From contig NC_085921.1 of NCBI RefSeq assembly GCF_035222485.1, forward strand, positions 2,604,001 to 2,668,000: a stretch of 64,000 bases of DNA, in the 5' to 3' direction. Origin of the DNA: Podospora pseudoanserina. Lineage: Eukaryota; Ascomycota; Sordariomycetes; Sordariales; Podosporaceae. This document shows, piece by piece, positions 34,869-46,363 of the stretch. A program made the position numbers and the translations under genes. Each line of letters begins with the position of its first letter. The stretch's first letter is position 1. The notes under the pieces were generated by a model that saw only the letters and a list, made by a program, of their open reading frames with translations, did not search any database and had not been told where the DNA came from.

Positions 34869-37800
34869 GGTGAAGAGATGTGTGTGCTGAGTCTCACTCT
34901 GAAATGAATAGGTGAGGATGTCTGACCGTGGGCTGGTGATGGCTGGGAGTGCTGATCGACGGATGAAGAACCAGAACCAAGGGTGACAGCAACGGCGATC
35001 TTTATACTCGATGGCTTTGGGCATCTCGGTCCATGTTACCGCAGCATTCACGACATATCACGTCCAGTGAGGTGGACCAAAGGCGTTCTGGGTGTTCATG
35101 GAGGAGGTCTGGGCGCGGTGCTAGCGGAGCATGAAGGAGGGCATCCCGGGGCCGAATCGATCATCGGCAATGATGTTGAATGACAAGGGGCGACCAACCA
35201 AGGGCAGTGTGGGGTAGGCGAGGCCGTGGTGATGGAGGCTCAAGGCACCATGCACCCCAACCTGGGGAGCATGCGGTCAGGTAGCGAGCTTCCCAAGAGT
35301 CTGGTCCAATTTGGGGTGCCCTGTTTGCACATGTTGGCGCCACCAAAATGGGGGAGACGGCGGCAGGGAGGCCGGTGACAAGACAAAGCTGCTTGGAATC
35401 CGAGGTCGACTGAAGGAGATATCGGACTGCCTTCCCGTCTTGGAGCCCGGGGAAGAGAGCCCCAAGAGGGATCAAGAAACGATGTGATTGGCGAAGGCTG
35501 ACAAGAGCTCGATGCTGGTTCCCGGCAGACAGTTCAACGCTCTGAGGCACCAAACCGGATTAGGATTACTTGGATCGTGGAGAGGCTCTTCCGTGCCATC
35601 TTGGGAAAGACGAGCGATCCAGGGGAACAGGGGGGTGGTCCCCACTTGGTTTGTGGGGAAAATGTAACGGCGTTTCAACTTAGCGCGCCGTAGGGAGGTG
35701 GTGTTGGACGGTCATGGACGGATGAATTCGGTGACATCCGAGAGGTGTAGAGTTGCAGTCTGAATTCAGGCAAAAAGTTGGCAAGTCTGGCAGTGGAGCG
35801 GATAATCCAGGTTGACACAAGCGACCTCGCCAGAGACAGGTCGGGGATACCCTCAGCCTGCGCTGAACCCGACTCCAAGGTTCTCGCAATATCGAGGTCG
35901 CTTTAGTTCGACGGGCTCAATACCGAGTCGCAGCACGGGAACGGGAGAGCTCGTGGTTGACAGTTTCGGCTAAAGAGTAGCGCTCCCAGCAGACAACGTG
36001 GTGGACGGCATTTTGCATTGACGGCGTGGGGAAGGCAATGGGAAAAGTATAAGATGGTCTGCTTCCAACCAAATTGGAGGACGAACAAGGCGAAACAGCT
36101 TCCCCCAACTTCTGCGGTTCGCATGGAGATCATCGCCGATAGTGCCTGCCGCCACTGTTCTCGGCCGCTTAAACACTTTAGCCAAGACTTCGTCTGAAAA
36201 AGGGGGCAAGAAGGCTTCATTCTGGTAGTGCATAACGCCATCATCTGTTCCAGCTTAACTTGCACTTGGCTTGCAAAGGCTCAAGCTTCACATCTCGCGA
36301 GAGGCTCGGCAGCAGGAATTTCAGATCAGATGGCCAAGTTCACGCGCGGCTTCCCGGCGCGGGCTCCTCCACGACCGCCACCGTCCCGTCACTCCGATGC
36401 TACTATCCACCACAGAGGCCCACATCGACTACAACGATTCTCCTCTATTGTCTGGAATCTTCCAGTTTTTGATTTTTCTTGTCCTGCTGACAGTCTCTTT
36501 CTTTTCAAGATTTTCATTCATGTCGATGTTGTTGTTGACTATGGCGATGATGTTGATATGATGCCCCTCACAGTGGGCGACTTGAGAAGTTGGAAGGGCC
36601 GGCCCTGAGGTTCATGTGTGGCTCTGAGATTGAAAGAATTCCCATTGTGAGAGCTGTGGAATCGCGCCATGTTTGCCCGAGCAACACACCCTCTCGGACG
36701 CAGGTTCACCCACCACTGCCCCGTTTTCGGCTTCGTTGTCCAAAACAAGACTGACTATCATCTCTAGCTTGCAAGTAAAACATCCGACAGCGCTTCATTG
36801 AGCGTTGGATATGTGCGCGTTCAAGTGGAGAGACATAATTATCATTGGTGGAATGCGTGCCCGGTGTAAAATGCATGCTGGTGGTGACGATGCTCCTCCT
36901 ATCGCGAGAGAGAAACTGAGCTGCAATGAGAAACCAACATCACCCTATCTTGAAGCTAATTCATCCAGCACCCGACTAACTCGAAAAACTGCGGTGTCAT
37001 CTCTTCCTAGGCTGGTTTTCTTGTTGGGGATTTCAAGAATAGAATATCAAGCATTGTGAGGTTGAGGTCCTCAGTTTTCGAATTCAAACATCTCACTGCC
37101 TCCCTGGCTTTCTCGTGACACCAGCCACATCATCAAAACCAACATCGTAGGTCAGGCGCCGGCATCGGTCAAACACATCACCATGACAATGTCCCAGATC
37201 TCATTGATATCGAATGCAAGGAACCGCCCAGCAAGACCTGTTCACGTATCTTTGCTGGAAAGCAGGCCTAAAACGCAAAATTGGCCATAATCGACCAAGA
37301 GACTCGTCCCAACATTGTATTTCGTCTTGGAGCAAGCGACCGTAGTTGGGGTCGAGAGCCGCTTTAGCTTAATAGGGGTCTTTTCAAAGGTGGGTGAGCA
37401 AGCGACGGGAGCAGAGAAACAAGTTGCGAGAAGAGAATCTTCAAGGACACTTTCCACAATTGTCTGTGGGGGCGTTTGGCAGCGTGCCATTATCACCGGG
37501 TTCTGATGGCCGGAATTGGAAGAACGTCACCAGACCTATGGAAGACGGTGAGAGAAGGGGCGTCTTGGACACAGGGATGGGCGGCCGCCGTTCTCGCAGA
37601 AAGTAACCATGTATGTCTGCAAGAATGATTAACAGGCATTTACTAACAGGCCTTCCAAATAGCCAGTATATCTTCTTACAAATGAATCACCGGGTATTTA
37701 AACGTAGTTGTGGAGCAGCAATACCTCAAACCTCCGACTGTTTCTCCCCTGTTGGTTGACAGAGCATGCAGCCTTTCCAAGGAATATTGGCGCTGGAGGG

Positions 37801-38194
37801 TCGGCTTCTGGAGCAACATAAGCAACATCGAAGCTACGCCATCGTACGTGTCACGCTCAGGAGTCTGGCTGCAGGCTAGGACAGTACCCAGACAGAAGTA
37901 TAATGGTGACGGCAGAATGCATTTGGTAGAATCAATGCTAATCTCATCAGCATACCGACCCAGTAGCCCCAGTCCCAGCAAAAACACCATCCCAACTCCA
38001 AACGCCCTACCAAAGTGTGTACAATAGGTTCCCTCAAATCGCATCATGGTGTCCAACTGGTCCAAGGTCTTGGCACAGATCCCGTGCCGCATCCCCAGAC
38101 TCGGGCCTCGAATCAGAACCGGTCGCTTCATCCGCACCCTTGCTGCCAACGGTCGATCCCGCCCCCACCATGCCGGCAATCTCGACTCCACAAC
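34869..38194. other. Gene-poor region, AA9 promoter to GT32 stop
   Basis: About 3.3 kb. The first 200 bases upstream of the AA9 start are its promoter and leader. The rest has only short overlapping frames without motifs on either strand. A 171-codon minus frame (37676-38191) directly after the GT32 stop shows no family features and is probably 3' UTR. Confidence 0.5.
35001..35006 (-). promoter_or_regulatory. Putative TATA box of the AA9 gene
   Basis: TATAAA on the minus strand, 133 nt upstream of the chosen AA9 start. A TATA element fits a strongly inducible secreted enzyme. The assignment is by position and consensus only. Confidence 0.5.
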
Positions 38195-39340
38195 TCAAAC
38201 AGAGCTCCCGACGACATTCCTGTTCTTCAGTCTCGTATATCCAGCTCTGTTGTATCTCCTCAAACATCTCGAGCCTCCCCAAAACACCACCGCTGCTAAC
38301 CCCACGAGGGACGCAAACAGCAAGAACAGATGCTCACCAATAGCCAAGAACATCTTGTTATCCCAGTTCACCCAAGTCCCACCTCTTTCCTGGGTAAAAA
38401 AGATCCACTCGTCCGCCTCCGGCCTGTCGTCCATGATCAACCGGTAACCTCTGTGTTCCATCTTGGGATCTGCCCCAGGCTTCGGCAGCAACGAGTGGTA
38501 CTTTTCCCACACAGCCGTTTCGAACCACTGCCCACTCGCAAAACTGATGGTGATGTAAGGAAAGAGATAATTCCAGTCGTACTCCATCAGTGACATTGTA
38601 ACGAGGTTCCAGAACGGGTGGCGAGGCTTCGACGCAAGGATGTTGTTCGAGAGAGCTCCGCGGCCGCCGTCGGTGATCCAAAACGGATAGTATAGTAGAG
38701 GTGTCAAGTCCGTTTTGCAGCCCTGTTGCAGAGTATTATAAGTATCTTGTCCAGTTGAAGGATGGGGAAAACCACTGACATTGTCCAGATCCATGTATAT
38801 TCCCCCATGATGATACAGCAAAAAGTACCTCACGGCATCCACCCTCTGCACCTTGTACCGATACCCATCATACGTCCTCAAAAACCAAGGGTATTCCCTT
38901 TCGATAAATTCTCTCGAGGTTCGTTCGGTCCACAACTATCATCACCACCCAAAGTCAGCATCCCCATCCCCGTCATTTGCACAACCCCCACCTGTACCAC
39001 CACACAAACCTACCTTAAACTCCCACCCCGGATTCCTCTCCACACAGCCTCCCCTAACCCCCTCCCAATCCCCCGGCAAACTATCATTCCCCGGTTCCTT
39101 CCAATTGTGAAAAACCTGATGCACAATCTTTGGAATATGCTGAACCCTCTTCCCTCCCCCCCCCAACAACCCATGTCCATCCTGGTTATACGCCTCAAGC
39201 GCATCCGCCTGCCGTAGCTGAATCCCCGCATGCTGGAAAAAGAGGCCCACAAACGCCACCAACCGCGCGAGAATGTACCCCGTTCCAGCCAACAACACCA
39301 CCGCCCAAAGGATGACGGATATCTTGATCGAGATTCGCAT
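38195..39340 (-). CDS. GT32 mannosyltransferase, Sur1/Csg1-like (IPC mannosyltransferase)
   Basis: Predicted Golgi enzyme adding mannose to inositol phosphorylceramide, 355 aa, in two exons: 39340-39014 and 38935-38195, with a 78-bp intron in phase 0. The N-terminal signal anchor is about residues 6-33 (ISVILWAVVLLAGTGYILA). The GT32 entry motif IPKIVHQVFHNW is at 69-80, and LWTERTSREFI begins exon 2. The DXD motif is in GGIYMDLDNVSGF (Asp158-Leu-Asp160). The GGRGALSNNILASKPRHPFW block follows. A C-terminal hydrophobic segment (LFLLFASLVGLAAVVFW) suggests a second membrane pass, as in Sur1/Csh1. The open frame of exon 2 starts at a TTG, which shows that it is spliced. Confident as GT32 and moderately so as the IPC mannosyltransferase branch. 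Confidence 0.88.
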
Positions 39341-40388
39341 CTTTTGTCTTTCCCCGTCCACTGTACTCGGTCGGTCGGCTGGCTCGTCGCCGGGGGGCAA
39401 AAAAGTGATATATGTAAGGATAGCAAGCAGCAAACAACGAAAGCAGATACCCACACGAAATCAATACGTCGCATCCAAATGGCTCTCTCTGCATCAACAA
39501 CAAAAAACAATGTTGCCAAAAGGAGAAAAAGGCAGAGAAACAAAAAAGTGATGTCAGTCCCAAAACTTCCCAGGCAAACCCCCGCCCTAAATTTCCCGCC
39601 CAAAGTCCGACGTCAAAGTAAAAAGGGAGAGACAGAACCCCCGAGCGCAGGCCAAGTTTAAAGTTCAGCCTCTCTCCCTTCCCGAGTTCCTACCGCTCCC
39701 GAGACATGCACCTCCCTTATTATCTACAAGGGAGGGCTGGAAGCACCCGGGATTCCGAACCCGAACTTCCAACACTTTCAAGGCAGGCACCCAGATCCAC
39801 GAAAAAAAGCAAGACCGTTTGCGTGGCTTGCGGCTGTGTATTGCTCGCACCGCATGTACCTCCTCCCCTTCCACACACATGGGGGGGACACCGTTCGTGC
39901 AACCTGCACCACGCGCGCTTGCGCACTGTACGAGCAGCACAGCAGCACCCTTTGGCTGGCGCTGAATCACGATCGGCCCTGAGAATGACAAATGACAGAC
40001 ATGTGCCCGGGCTTGTCTTGGCATTAGCCCGGACAAAGAATTGACAGGTTGCCGGTGACTGCTATTACAATTATTAGCTCTATGGTCATGCTCTAATGAT
40101 GTTTGTCTATCCGAAAAGTTCCCCAAATCTCTCCGGTGGTATAAGCCTCACTGAACATCCTTCCCGTGTCGCTGTCTCAGTGTCTAATTTGACCATGTAT
40201 AATCGCTGGCTGTGATGCCACCAGCCCCCGTCGCTGTACACCAGTCAGCATCATCCAACTAACAGCGGCCAATGAGTCCAATCTCACCTTATCAATACAG
40301 CCTCAACTCAATATCGCTATGTCTAGCACTTGAGCTCAACTCCAACTCCAAATCCACTCTATGCTTTCGTAATCTCTTCGTTTGGTGA
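39341..40388. other. Intergenic, GT32 start to GT31 stop
   Basis: About 1.05 kb with the GT32 promoter and leader and the GT31 3' UTR. Only short motif-free frames. No RNA gene seen. Confidence 0.5.
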
Positions 40389-42184
40389 TCAATCCCTCCT
40401 ACTTTCATACCCATCAAACGTAGGACACTCCCTCTCCAGCTTCCTCACCCTTCTAATATTAAACCCCGACACCTTATCCTGCTCCTTCACTTCTTCCCCC
40501 ACTATCATCCACGGACTGACATGACACCTCCCTGTGGATGACTCCCACGTCCAAGCGATACACTTCTTGAAAGCCTTTTCCGTGCACTTCTCCATGCAAT
40601 CCTGCGCCGACGCAACATTCTCATGCGTGTAAACAGCCTCATCTACCGGCCCAACATAATCCCAGTCCAAAGTCCAAGCATCCACCTCTGACTCAAACGG
40701 CGGCGCAGACCGGAAAATAACACACACATCCGGCTCTGGCTTCCCCCAAGCCCAACCGGTCCCGGTACTAGCGCGAAACCGCCGGTTGTACTCCGCCAAG
40801 CACTCCCACTCACTCTTGACATCCCGCAGCACAATCCTCGACATCTCCTCCCTCTGCTTCGGATCCTTGATCGTCTTCGTCATTTCAGGATCCCACCTCC
40901 AAGGAGCAGGCACCCCATAGATCTTCCACAAATCCAACCAAAACACCGGCTCCGTCACATTCCTAAAATGCTCCCCAACGTCCCGCATCATCTCCGGCTG
41001 AGGCAACGTGTGAAAGCTCAAGATAGGAGAACACATCCTGTCCCCTCTGATTTTACTCCTCCTCGGCGGCTCCCCATTGAACAAATACGCATACCTCTCA
41101 TCCAGATAAATTCCCACCCTAATCAGCGCCTTCGCCAACAACCGATCCCCCCAAACCTCATCCAAACTCTCCAAATAACTCGTCTTGAGCGCCTTCGGAT
41201 TCTCCTTCACCAACGCCCTCATCGCCGCCTGCGACAAGATAACCGCCGACCCCCCATGCGCAAACCTCGCCCGAAAGTCACCAACGGCATTACCAAGATA
41301 GTGCTTCTCCTCCGGGTCAAAATGTCCCAAAAACCTCTTCACACTCGTCTCCACCAGAAAGGTATCATCATCCACCAGCAGATACCACTTCTTGTCCGGC
41401 CACCTCTGATACGCAAACTCCAGCCCAGGTATAAACTTCAACGCGTCCAACTCCCACCCGAACTCCTTTGACAAACCCCTCGCCAGCTCCTCATCCTTCG
41501 CCCCAACAGCAGCAGTCAACCTCTCATACTTCCCCACCCTCTTATGCCCCAACAAACCCCCCAAAATCGGATTCTCCAACCCCCTCTCCACCATATCATA
41601 CACCTTGACCACCCTCTCCCCCCCATCACCCAAAACCATCTCCCCATAATCAGCAATTACAACCACCTCCCCCCACCCCCTAACACTCTCAAACCAAGCC
41701 GGAACCCTCCCCGAGTCCCATACCCCGTCTTCAACACAACCCCCACATCCCTCCCCAATCAACCTCGTACTCTGGCCTCTCCCTCAAAACCCACTCCTCA
41801 CTTGGCCTTCCCCCGGTCACCAATCTCTTCCAGTTCCACCTCACCCCCAACCTCAGCGTGGAATCATACGGCAGCACCGCCGCCCCGAGCAAAAAGCAGA
41901 CAATGACAAAAAGGGGAAAAGACAGCCAGTTTGACTTGAGGAAGCGGATCGCTCTCCTCAGGGACCTGGGGAGGAACCTCCTTGTTGATCGTCGACGACG
42001 GGGAGTCCACCCAGAGCCCTGGGCGATGTTGGCGTAGGGGTTGGCTGTTTGGGGATGGGGTTGTGGAGGATGTGATGGTGAGGGGATTGGGGGTTCTAAA
42101 GAGGTGTGTTAGTCCACAAGATAAAAAGGGGAATGGGGGGGACATACCACCGAATAGTCCACGGACAAAGTCAGACAGTGTCAT
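40389..42184 (-). CDS. GT31 (fringe/galactosyltransferase-like) with C-terminal PAN/apple domain; two frame breaks
   Basis: Predicted Golgi type II glycosyltransferase of about 581 aa if read through two breaks. Exon 1 is 42184-42148 (MTLSDFVRGLFG), with a GTATGT donor and an acceptor before 42095. Exon 2 begins EPPIPSPSHP, then RRRRSTRRFLPRSLRRAIRF and the anchor NWLSFPLFVIVCFLLGAAVL. The luminal part reads RPEYEVDW in one frame, DVGVVLKTGYGTRG in a second, and RVPAWFESVRGWGEVVVIAD in a third. Each switch occurs at the same minus-strand sequence GGGGAGGG (plus 41749-41756 and 41705-41712), where one base seems missing. The last frame has 400-odd codons with the DXD-type WYLLVDDDTFLVE, RFAHGGSAVILSQ, EPPRRSKIRGDRMCSPILSF and a PAN/apple-like end, QDCMEKCTEKAFKKCIAWTW...C. 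Either a recent pseudogene or two sequence errors. Confidence 0.72.
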
Positions 42185-42802
42185 GGTGAAAATCTCCCCT
42201 CTCTCTGCTTGCGGCTGGTTGACTCGGAGACGAACACAAATCCAGTTGAATGAAGAAGCCTCTCACGAAAAAAGCAATTAAACACTGTACTTTCATAACC
42301 CCATACCCATCATAAGAAGAAACCTCAAATGAAAGAGATAACAAAAGAACCCAAGCAAGCGGAGAGATAACAATCAACAAAGGTATGCTCAATGCCTTGC
42401 TTGCCTTGTCCAACAGAGAAAAAAAAAATTAATGTTGGATGATGATGGTCAATTCTCCCAAAAATAAAAGTGAGAGAGCTCAAGTTCAGGCAACGCGCAT
42501 TGCGCCTTGGCACCGCTGAGCAGTCGCGACTTGGCTTTTGCTGCAGGGGTGGTGTTGGTTGAGTGCAGACGCTCGGACCATATCGCCAACCCCCCTTGAA
42601 GGAAGGAGCCCCTGAGACAACAATGGCAAGAGCAAACCTCTCGAACTTCAAATTATAAAAATTGCATGTGAGGATACAAGGCTCATGGCGGCTACTCCCA
42701 GAATTCAATGGATTTCTTCTATTCCCTCCTTGATTTTATTTTTGCCTACAATAGATCGACAGACCTTTGATCTCTAAACCTTATACCCCCTCCCTCTCAT
42801 CC
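42185..42802. other. Intergenic, GT31 start to PheRS beta stop
   Basis: About 620 bp with the GT31 promoter and the 3' UTR of the PheRS beta gene. Both genes are on the minus strand. Nothing else seen. Confidence 0.5.
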
Positions 42803-44908
42803 TCAAAGGAACACCTCAAGGTTAATCTCCAAAGTGCTCACCGGGTATCTCAGATCAAACTTCTCCAACACCGTCGGGTGCAACACACCCAACTCGCCAA
42901 TCCTCTTCAGCTCACCACCCAACCTCACATAAATCGCAGCCGCCCTCCCCTTGAAGAAGGTTGGCTCGTCAATCTCCTGGATGAAATACCCATCGGCCTT
43001 GCTTGGGTTCTCCTTGACAGCATAGTCGATGCTCTTGCCCTCTAGGCCCTCCTCGTGCGTTACAAAGGCAACCTTCAGCATCGTCATGACGCGGTCCAGC
43101 AAGCCGTGTACGATTTCGAAACCGCTCGTCTTGCCATAGTAAGCAGCCGCCCACCGCCTCTCGTTTCTCGCCTTGCGCTCAAGGGACTCATCCTTGAAGA
43201 CGACATCCGCCGACTCGATGATCTGGAGAGGTAGCTTCATCGCCTTGTTTTCGCTGAGCGTCTTGAGGAGACCTGGGAGGAGGGATGTCCGCGCGACTTG
43301 ATACTCGACGGTTCTGGGGTTGGCGAGCTTGACGGCGGTTTTGCCATCATCGACACGGTTAAGCCACTCGAAGTTCTCCTCGTGCGAGCAGAGAATGAGA
43401 GGCATGACCTCAACCCAGCCGGCCATGGCGCATTCGGTACGGACGATATCGCTGAGCTTGTTGATCATGAGAGGCTTGCCGATGGTTACAGACCTGTTTG
43501 GTGATGAGCGGGGGAGGCTGTTGAAACCGTAGGCGATGGCAACATCTTCCATCTACACCAAATTGTCAATATTCCATACCGAACCTTGAGAAAACGAGAA
43601 CAGCTTACCACATCGCAGGGGTGCAAAACATCGGCACGGGTTGGTGGCACAGTAACCTTGACAAACTTGGGATCCGAAGATGGTTCAGCCTTGTACGCCA
43701 TCTTGCTCAACAACTTGCAGATAGACGCGGGGGACTCGCTCAGGCCAGTAACCTGGTTCAGGTAGTCAACCTCAACATCCATAGTGCGGGCAGCCAAGCT
43801 TGGCGTTACCCGGGTGGTGCCGTTGTGCTCCGAAATCACCTTGACAGGCTCGATTGTGAAGGGCTCGGCGCAATACTGAGAGAACATGGCGACCATGATG
43901 TTGCAGACAATATCCAGCTTGGTCTGATCGGTTGCAGTCATGTCGATGAAGACATTCTTGGTATCGAGGGTAATCTTGGAGCGCTCGCTGTTGATGATTG
44001 GGGGGAGAGAGCAGATCTCTCTGTTCGCGTCAAGGATAACCGGGTAGACGGGCTTGTCGCGAAGGATGTGGAGGTAACGACCGAGGTGTCTGTCGGTCTC
44101 GTAGAAGCTCATGAGCTCCTCACCGTTGATCTTCTTGGTCTGGTTCAGGGGGACAAAGTTGATGTCCTTGGGTGGGAGGGCCTCGTAGGTGAAGGGGCCC
44201 TGGATTGTGTCGAGATCGTGGGTACCGATGCTACATCCCAGCCGTCAGCATTCTATTCCTTCTGCGCAAAGCCATCCTCGATGCCGAAGTCGGAGCCACC
44301 ACACGTACGCAACCAGTGTTCGTTGTCTCGCAAGGTTCTGGTGGAGCTTGTCCTGCAGGCTGATGAAGGAGTCGTAGGAGTCCTGGGTGAACTTGATGTT
44401 GCGAAGGATCGCGCCGGCAGCATAGGGGCGGACCTGCTCTGTTTCCTTGGTGATGGTGAGGGTCTGCATCTTGTCCTCTGGGATGTTGGCCAGTTTCCAG
44501 TTTGGTGTCCCGTGTTTCCCGCGGAAGATGTTTAGGTGCATCGCAATTCCTGAATAGTGCCTCTCAGCATGTCTTTTCCCCTTTTCCAAACTCTCCTCCC
44601 TAAGCCTCCAACCAAAAAGGGGGGCGTCATACCCTCGAAGCACAACATATCATAACGGTTGGCGGGAATCTCGATCGCCAACTCGGGCTTCTGATCCTTG
44701 GGGCGCGAAGGGTCATTCTCGGTGTCCTTGTCGAGCTCAATGCCAAAGTCGAAACAAAGCTGCTGGAAGCTCTCCTCGGTGAACCTGTTTCCCAAGAACA
44801 ACAATCGGTCAACCTCCTCCTGGTCATGGTGGGAGTAAGCAGTGCGCAATCTTACTGCTCGCCGAGCTCTTCAAAGAGCCGGTACTTGTCGACGTTGATG
44901 GTAGGCAT
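42803..44908 (-). CDS. FRS1: Phenylalanyl-tRNA synthetase beta subunit, cytosolic
   Basis: Beta chain of the alpha2-beta2 enzyme that charges tRNA-Phe, 605 aa. Five exons: 44908-44856, 44784-44633, 44549-44309, 44230-43609 and 43552-42803. The start [17 protein letters not shown] joins [19 protein letters not shown]. The B1 part is next ([20 protein letters not shown]), then the B3/B4 editing region ([20 protein letters not shown]). The B5 region contains [16 protein letters not shown] and [20 protein letters not shown]. The class II-like core includes [39 protein letters not shown] and the C-terminal [20 protein letters not shown]. All introns are 54-84 bp with clean GT..AG ends, and every junction restores conserved sequence. 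Length matches fungal Frs1 (about 595 aa). The alpha subunit is not in this window. Confidence 0.95.
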
Positions 44909-46363
44909 ATTGAAGAAAATGCCAATGAATTTCTTTTTCCTTTGTGTCGTCGAACCGATCAAGTGGAGCGGAATTGGAAACGACGTAAAAAGCCTTCTGC
45001 GCCGGAACGGTTGTCTTTCTAAAACTCCAAGGCGGCTAGGTTCGTGAACATTCAGACAACACAGGCCTAACTCGACTCATCCAACGCCCCCAGTCCGGCC
45101 TGGAGGGGCCGCACTTGGCTGGGATGACTCAAAATGCGGGACGGGTTTACTGCCGGGCGTCACCGCTTAATATCTGATAGAGGGGTTGTTCCCCCACTCA
45201 CCCTGCTCACCTTCCGCTCACCGCGCTCCTTCTGTGCCCCACCGACAGCGCACAGACAATTTGCACCTGCTCTCAAATTTGCAAGCGTGCACAGACCATC
45301 TACCCTCCAGTATATATTGCCCGCTCCCCTCCCATATTTTCGATTTGCTTTTCTTCTTTTTTTTTCTTCATACTTACCTTGGCTGGCCTCCGGGAGATCA
45401 AGAATTCCTAGAGGTATGGCGAAGAGCCTTCATTGCACATCGAGGAGTTCTTCGTCATTGATTGTCCTACGGGATCGTCATGGCTGTAATTTTTGATGTT
45501 TTCCACACCTTTTTTTCATTGTGCGCTTGATTCTGTCGAGCCATGAGGAAGAAAATTTCATTCCCATTCGCATTGTCATCAGTGTCTTGATGTTTTTTAT
45601 GCGGAAAGCTGAAACTGTTTACGGGTTCGGGCGTTGGAAGGCTGCTTGTTCAAATGTCCCAATCACATCATGTCATCGTGACGTTGAAGTCGCGACTTGC
45701 ATGTCCACAAAACAAGCTATCGTATCGTAGCACAACCACAAGACACAACACTCGCTCCTGTGTCAAAGTCTCTCTTCTCTATATAACATCTGCTTCCTAC
45801 CGTGGTATATGGTCGCAAAAAAACTAAAACCGCAAATAGTGAAAGGACAAAAAAAAAAAAAAAAGTAATGGTATCTCTTGTCGCAGATTTAAGGAAAACA
45901 AAAATCCACTTAGAATTAAGAAAACAACAAGAAGAATGCAGAGGCCATCCATCCCCAATTCTTAACCAAGACAAATATCCCATCTCTATAAAGTCCATTC
46001 ATCCGTGGCTTTCGAAACAAAAGCGACCGACCGACCGACCGACCAAACCAGCCCAAGATAATATCCATCGACTCGAAACAGTCCATCCCGCCGGCGCACG
46101 CGCTGTTGATAACGCAATGGGAAAAAAAAAAGGCTTTCCTTTTAAAACAAATGCAATAGAACTTTCGCCCCAGTATGCAATATGTCTTTCTTTGATATCC
46201 CAAGTTGAAGAAGGAAAGAAACAAAAAAAAAAAATAGCTGCACTGCAACTGAAGGGGTGGGGAATAAATAACAAAAACAAAGGTTATAAGAAGAACAACA
46301 TCCATCACCCAAGAGGAGAAAACAAGTCACTCCACACACCATTCTCTCCAAAAAAAAAAAGAC
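44909..46363. other. Intergenic, PheRS beta promoter to large-protein stop
   Basis: About 1.45 kb. It contains the PheRS beta promoter (C/T-rich just upstream of the start) and a long AT-rich 3' flank for the large gene. That flank has an A16 run (45849-45864), a (GACC)5 microsatellite (46025-46044) and several shorter A runs. No gene supported. Confidence 0.5.
46025..46044 (+). repeat. (GACC)5 microsatellite
   Basis: Five tandem copies of GACC in the presumed 3' flank of the large minus-strand gene. Potentially length-variable between strains. Confidence 0.8.

Noticed and set aside
37676-38191. 171-codon minus-strand open frame directly downstream of the GT32 gene
   Set aside because: It follows the GT32 stop and lacks any motif; most simply 3' UTR.
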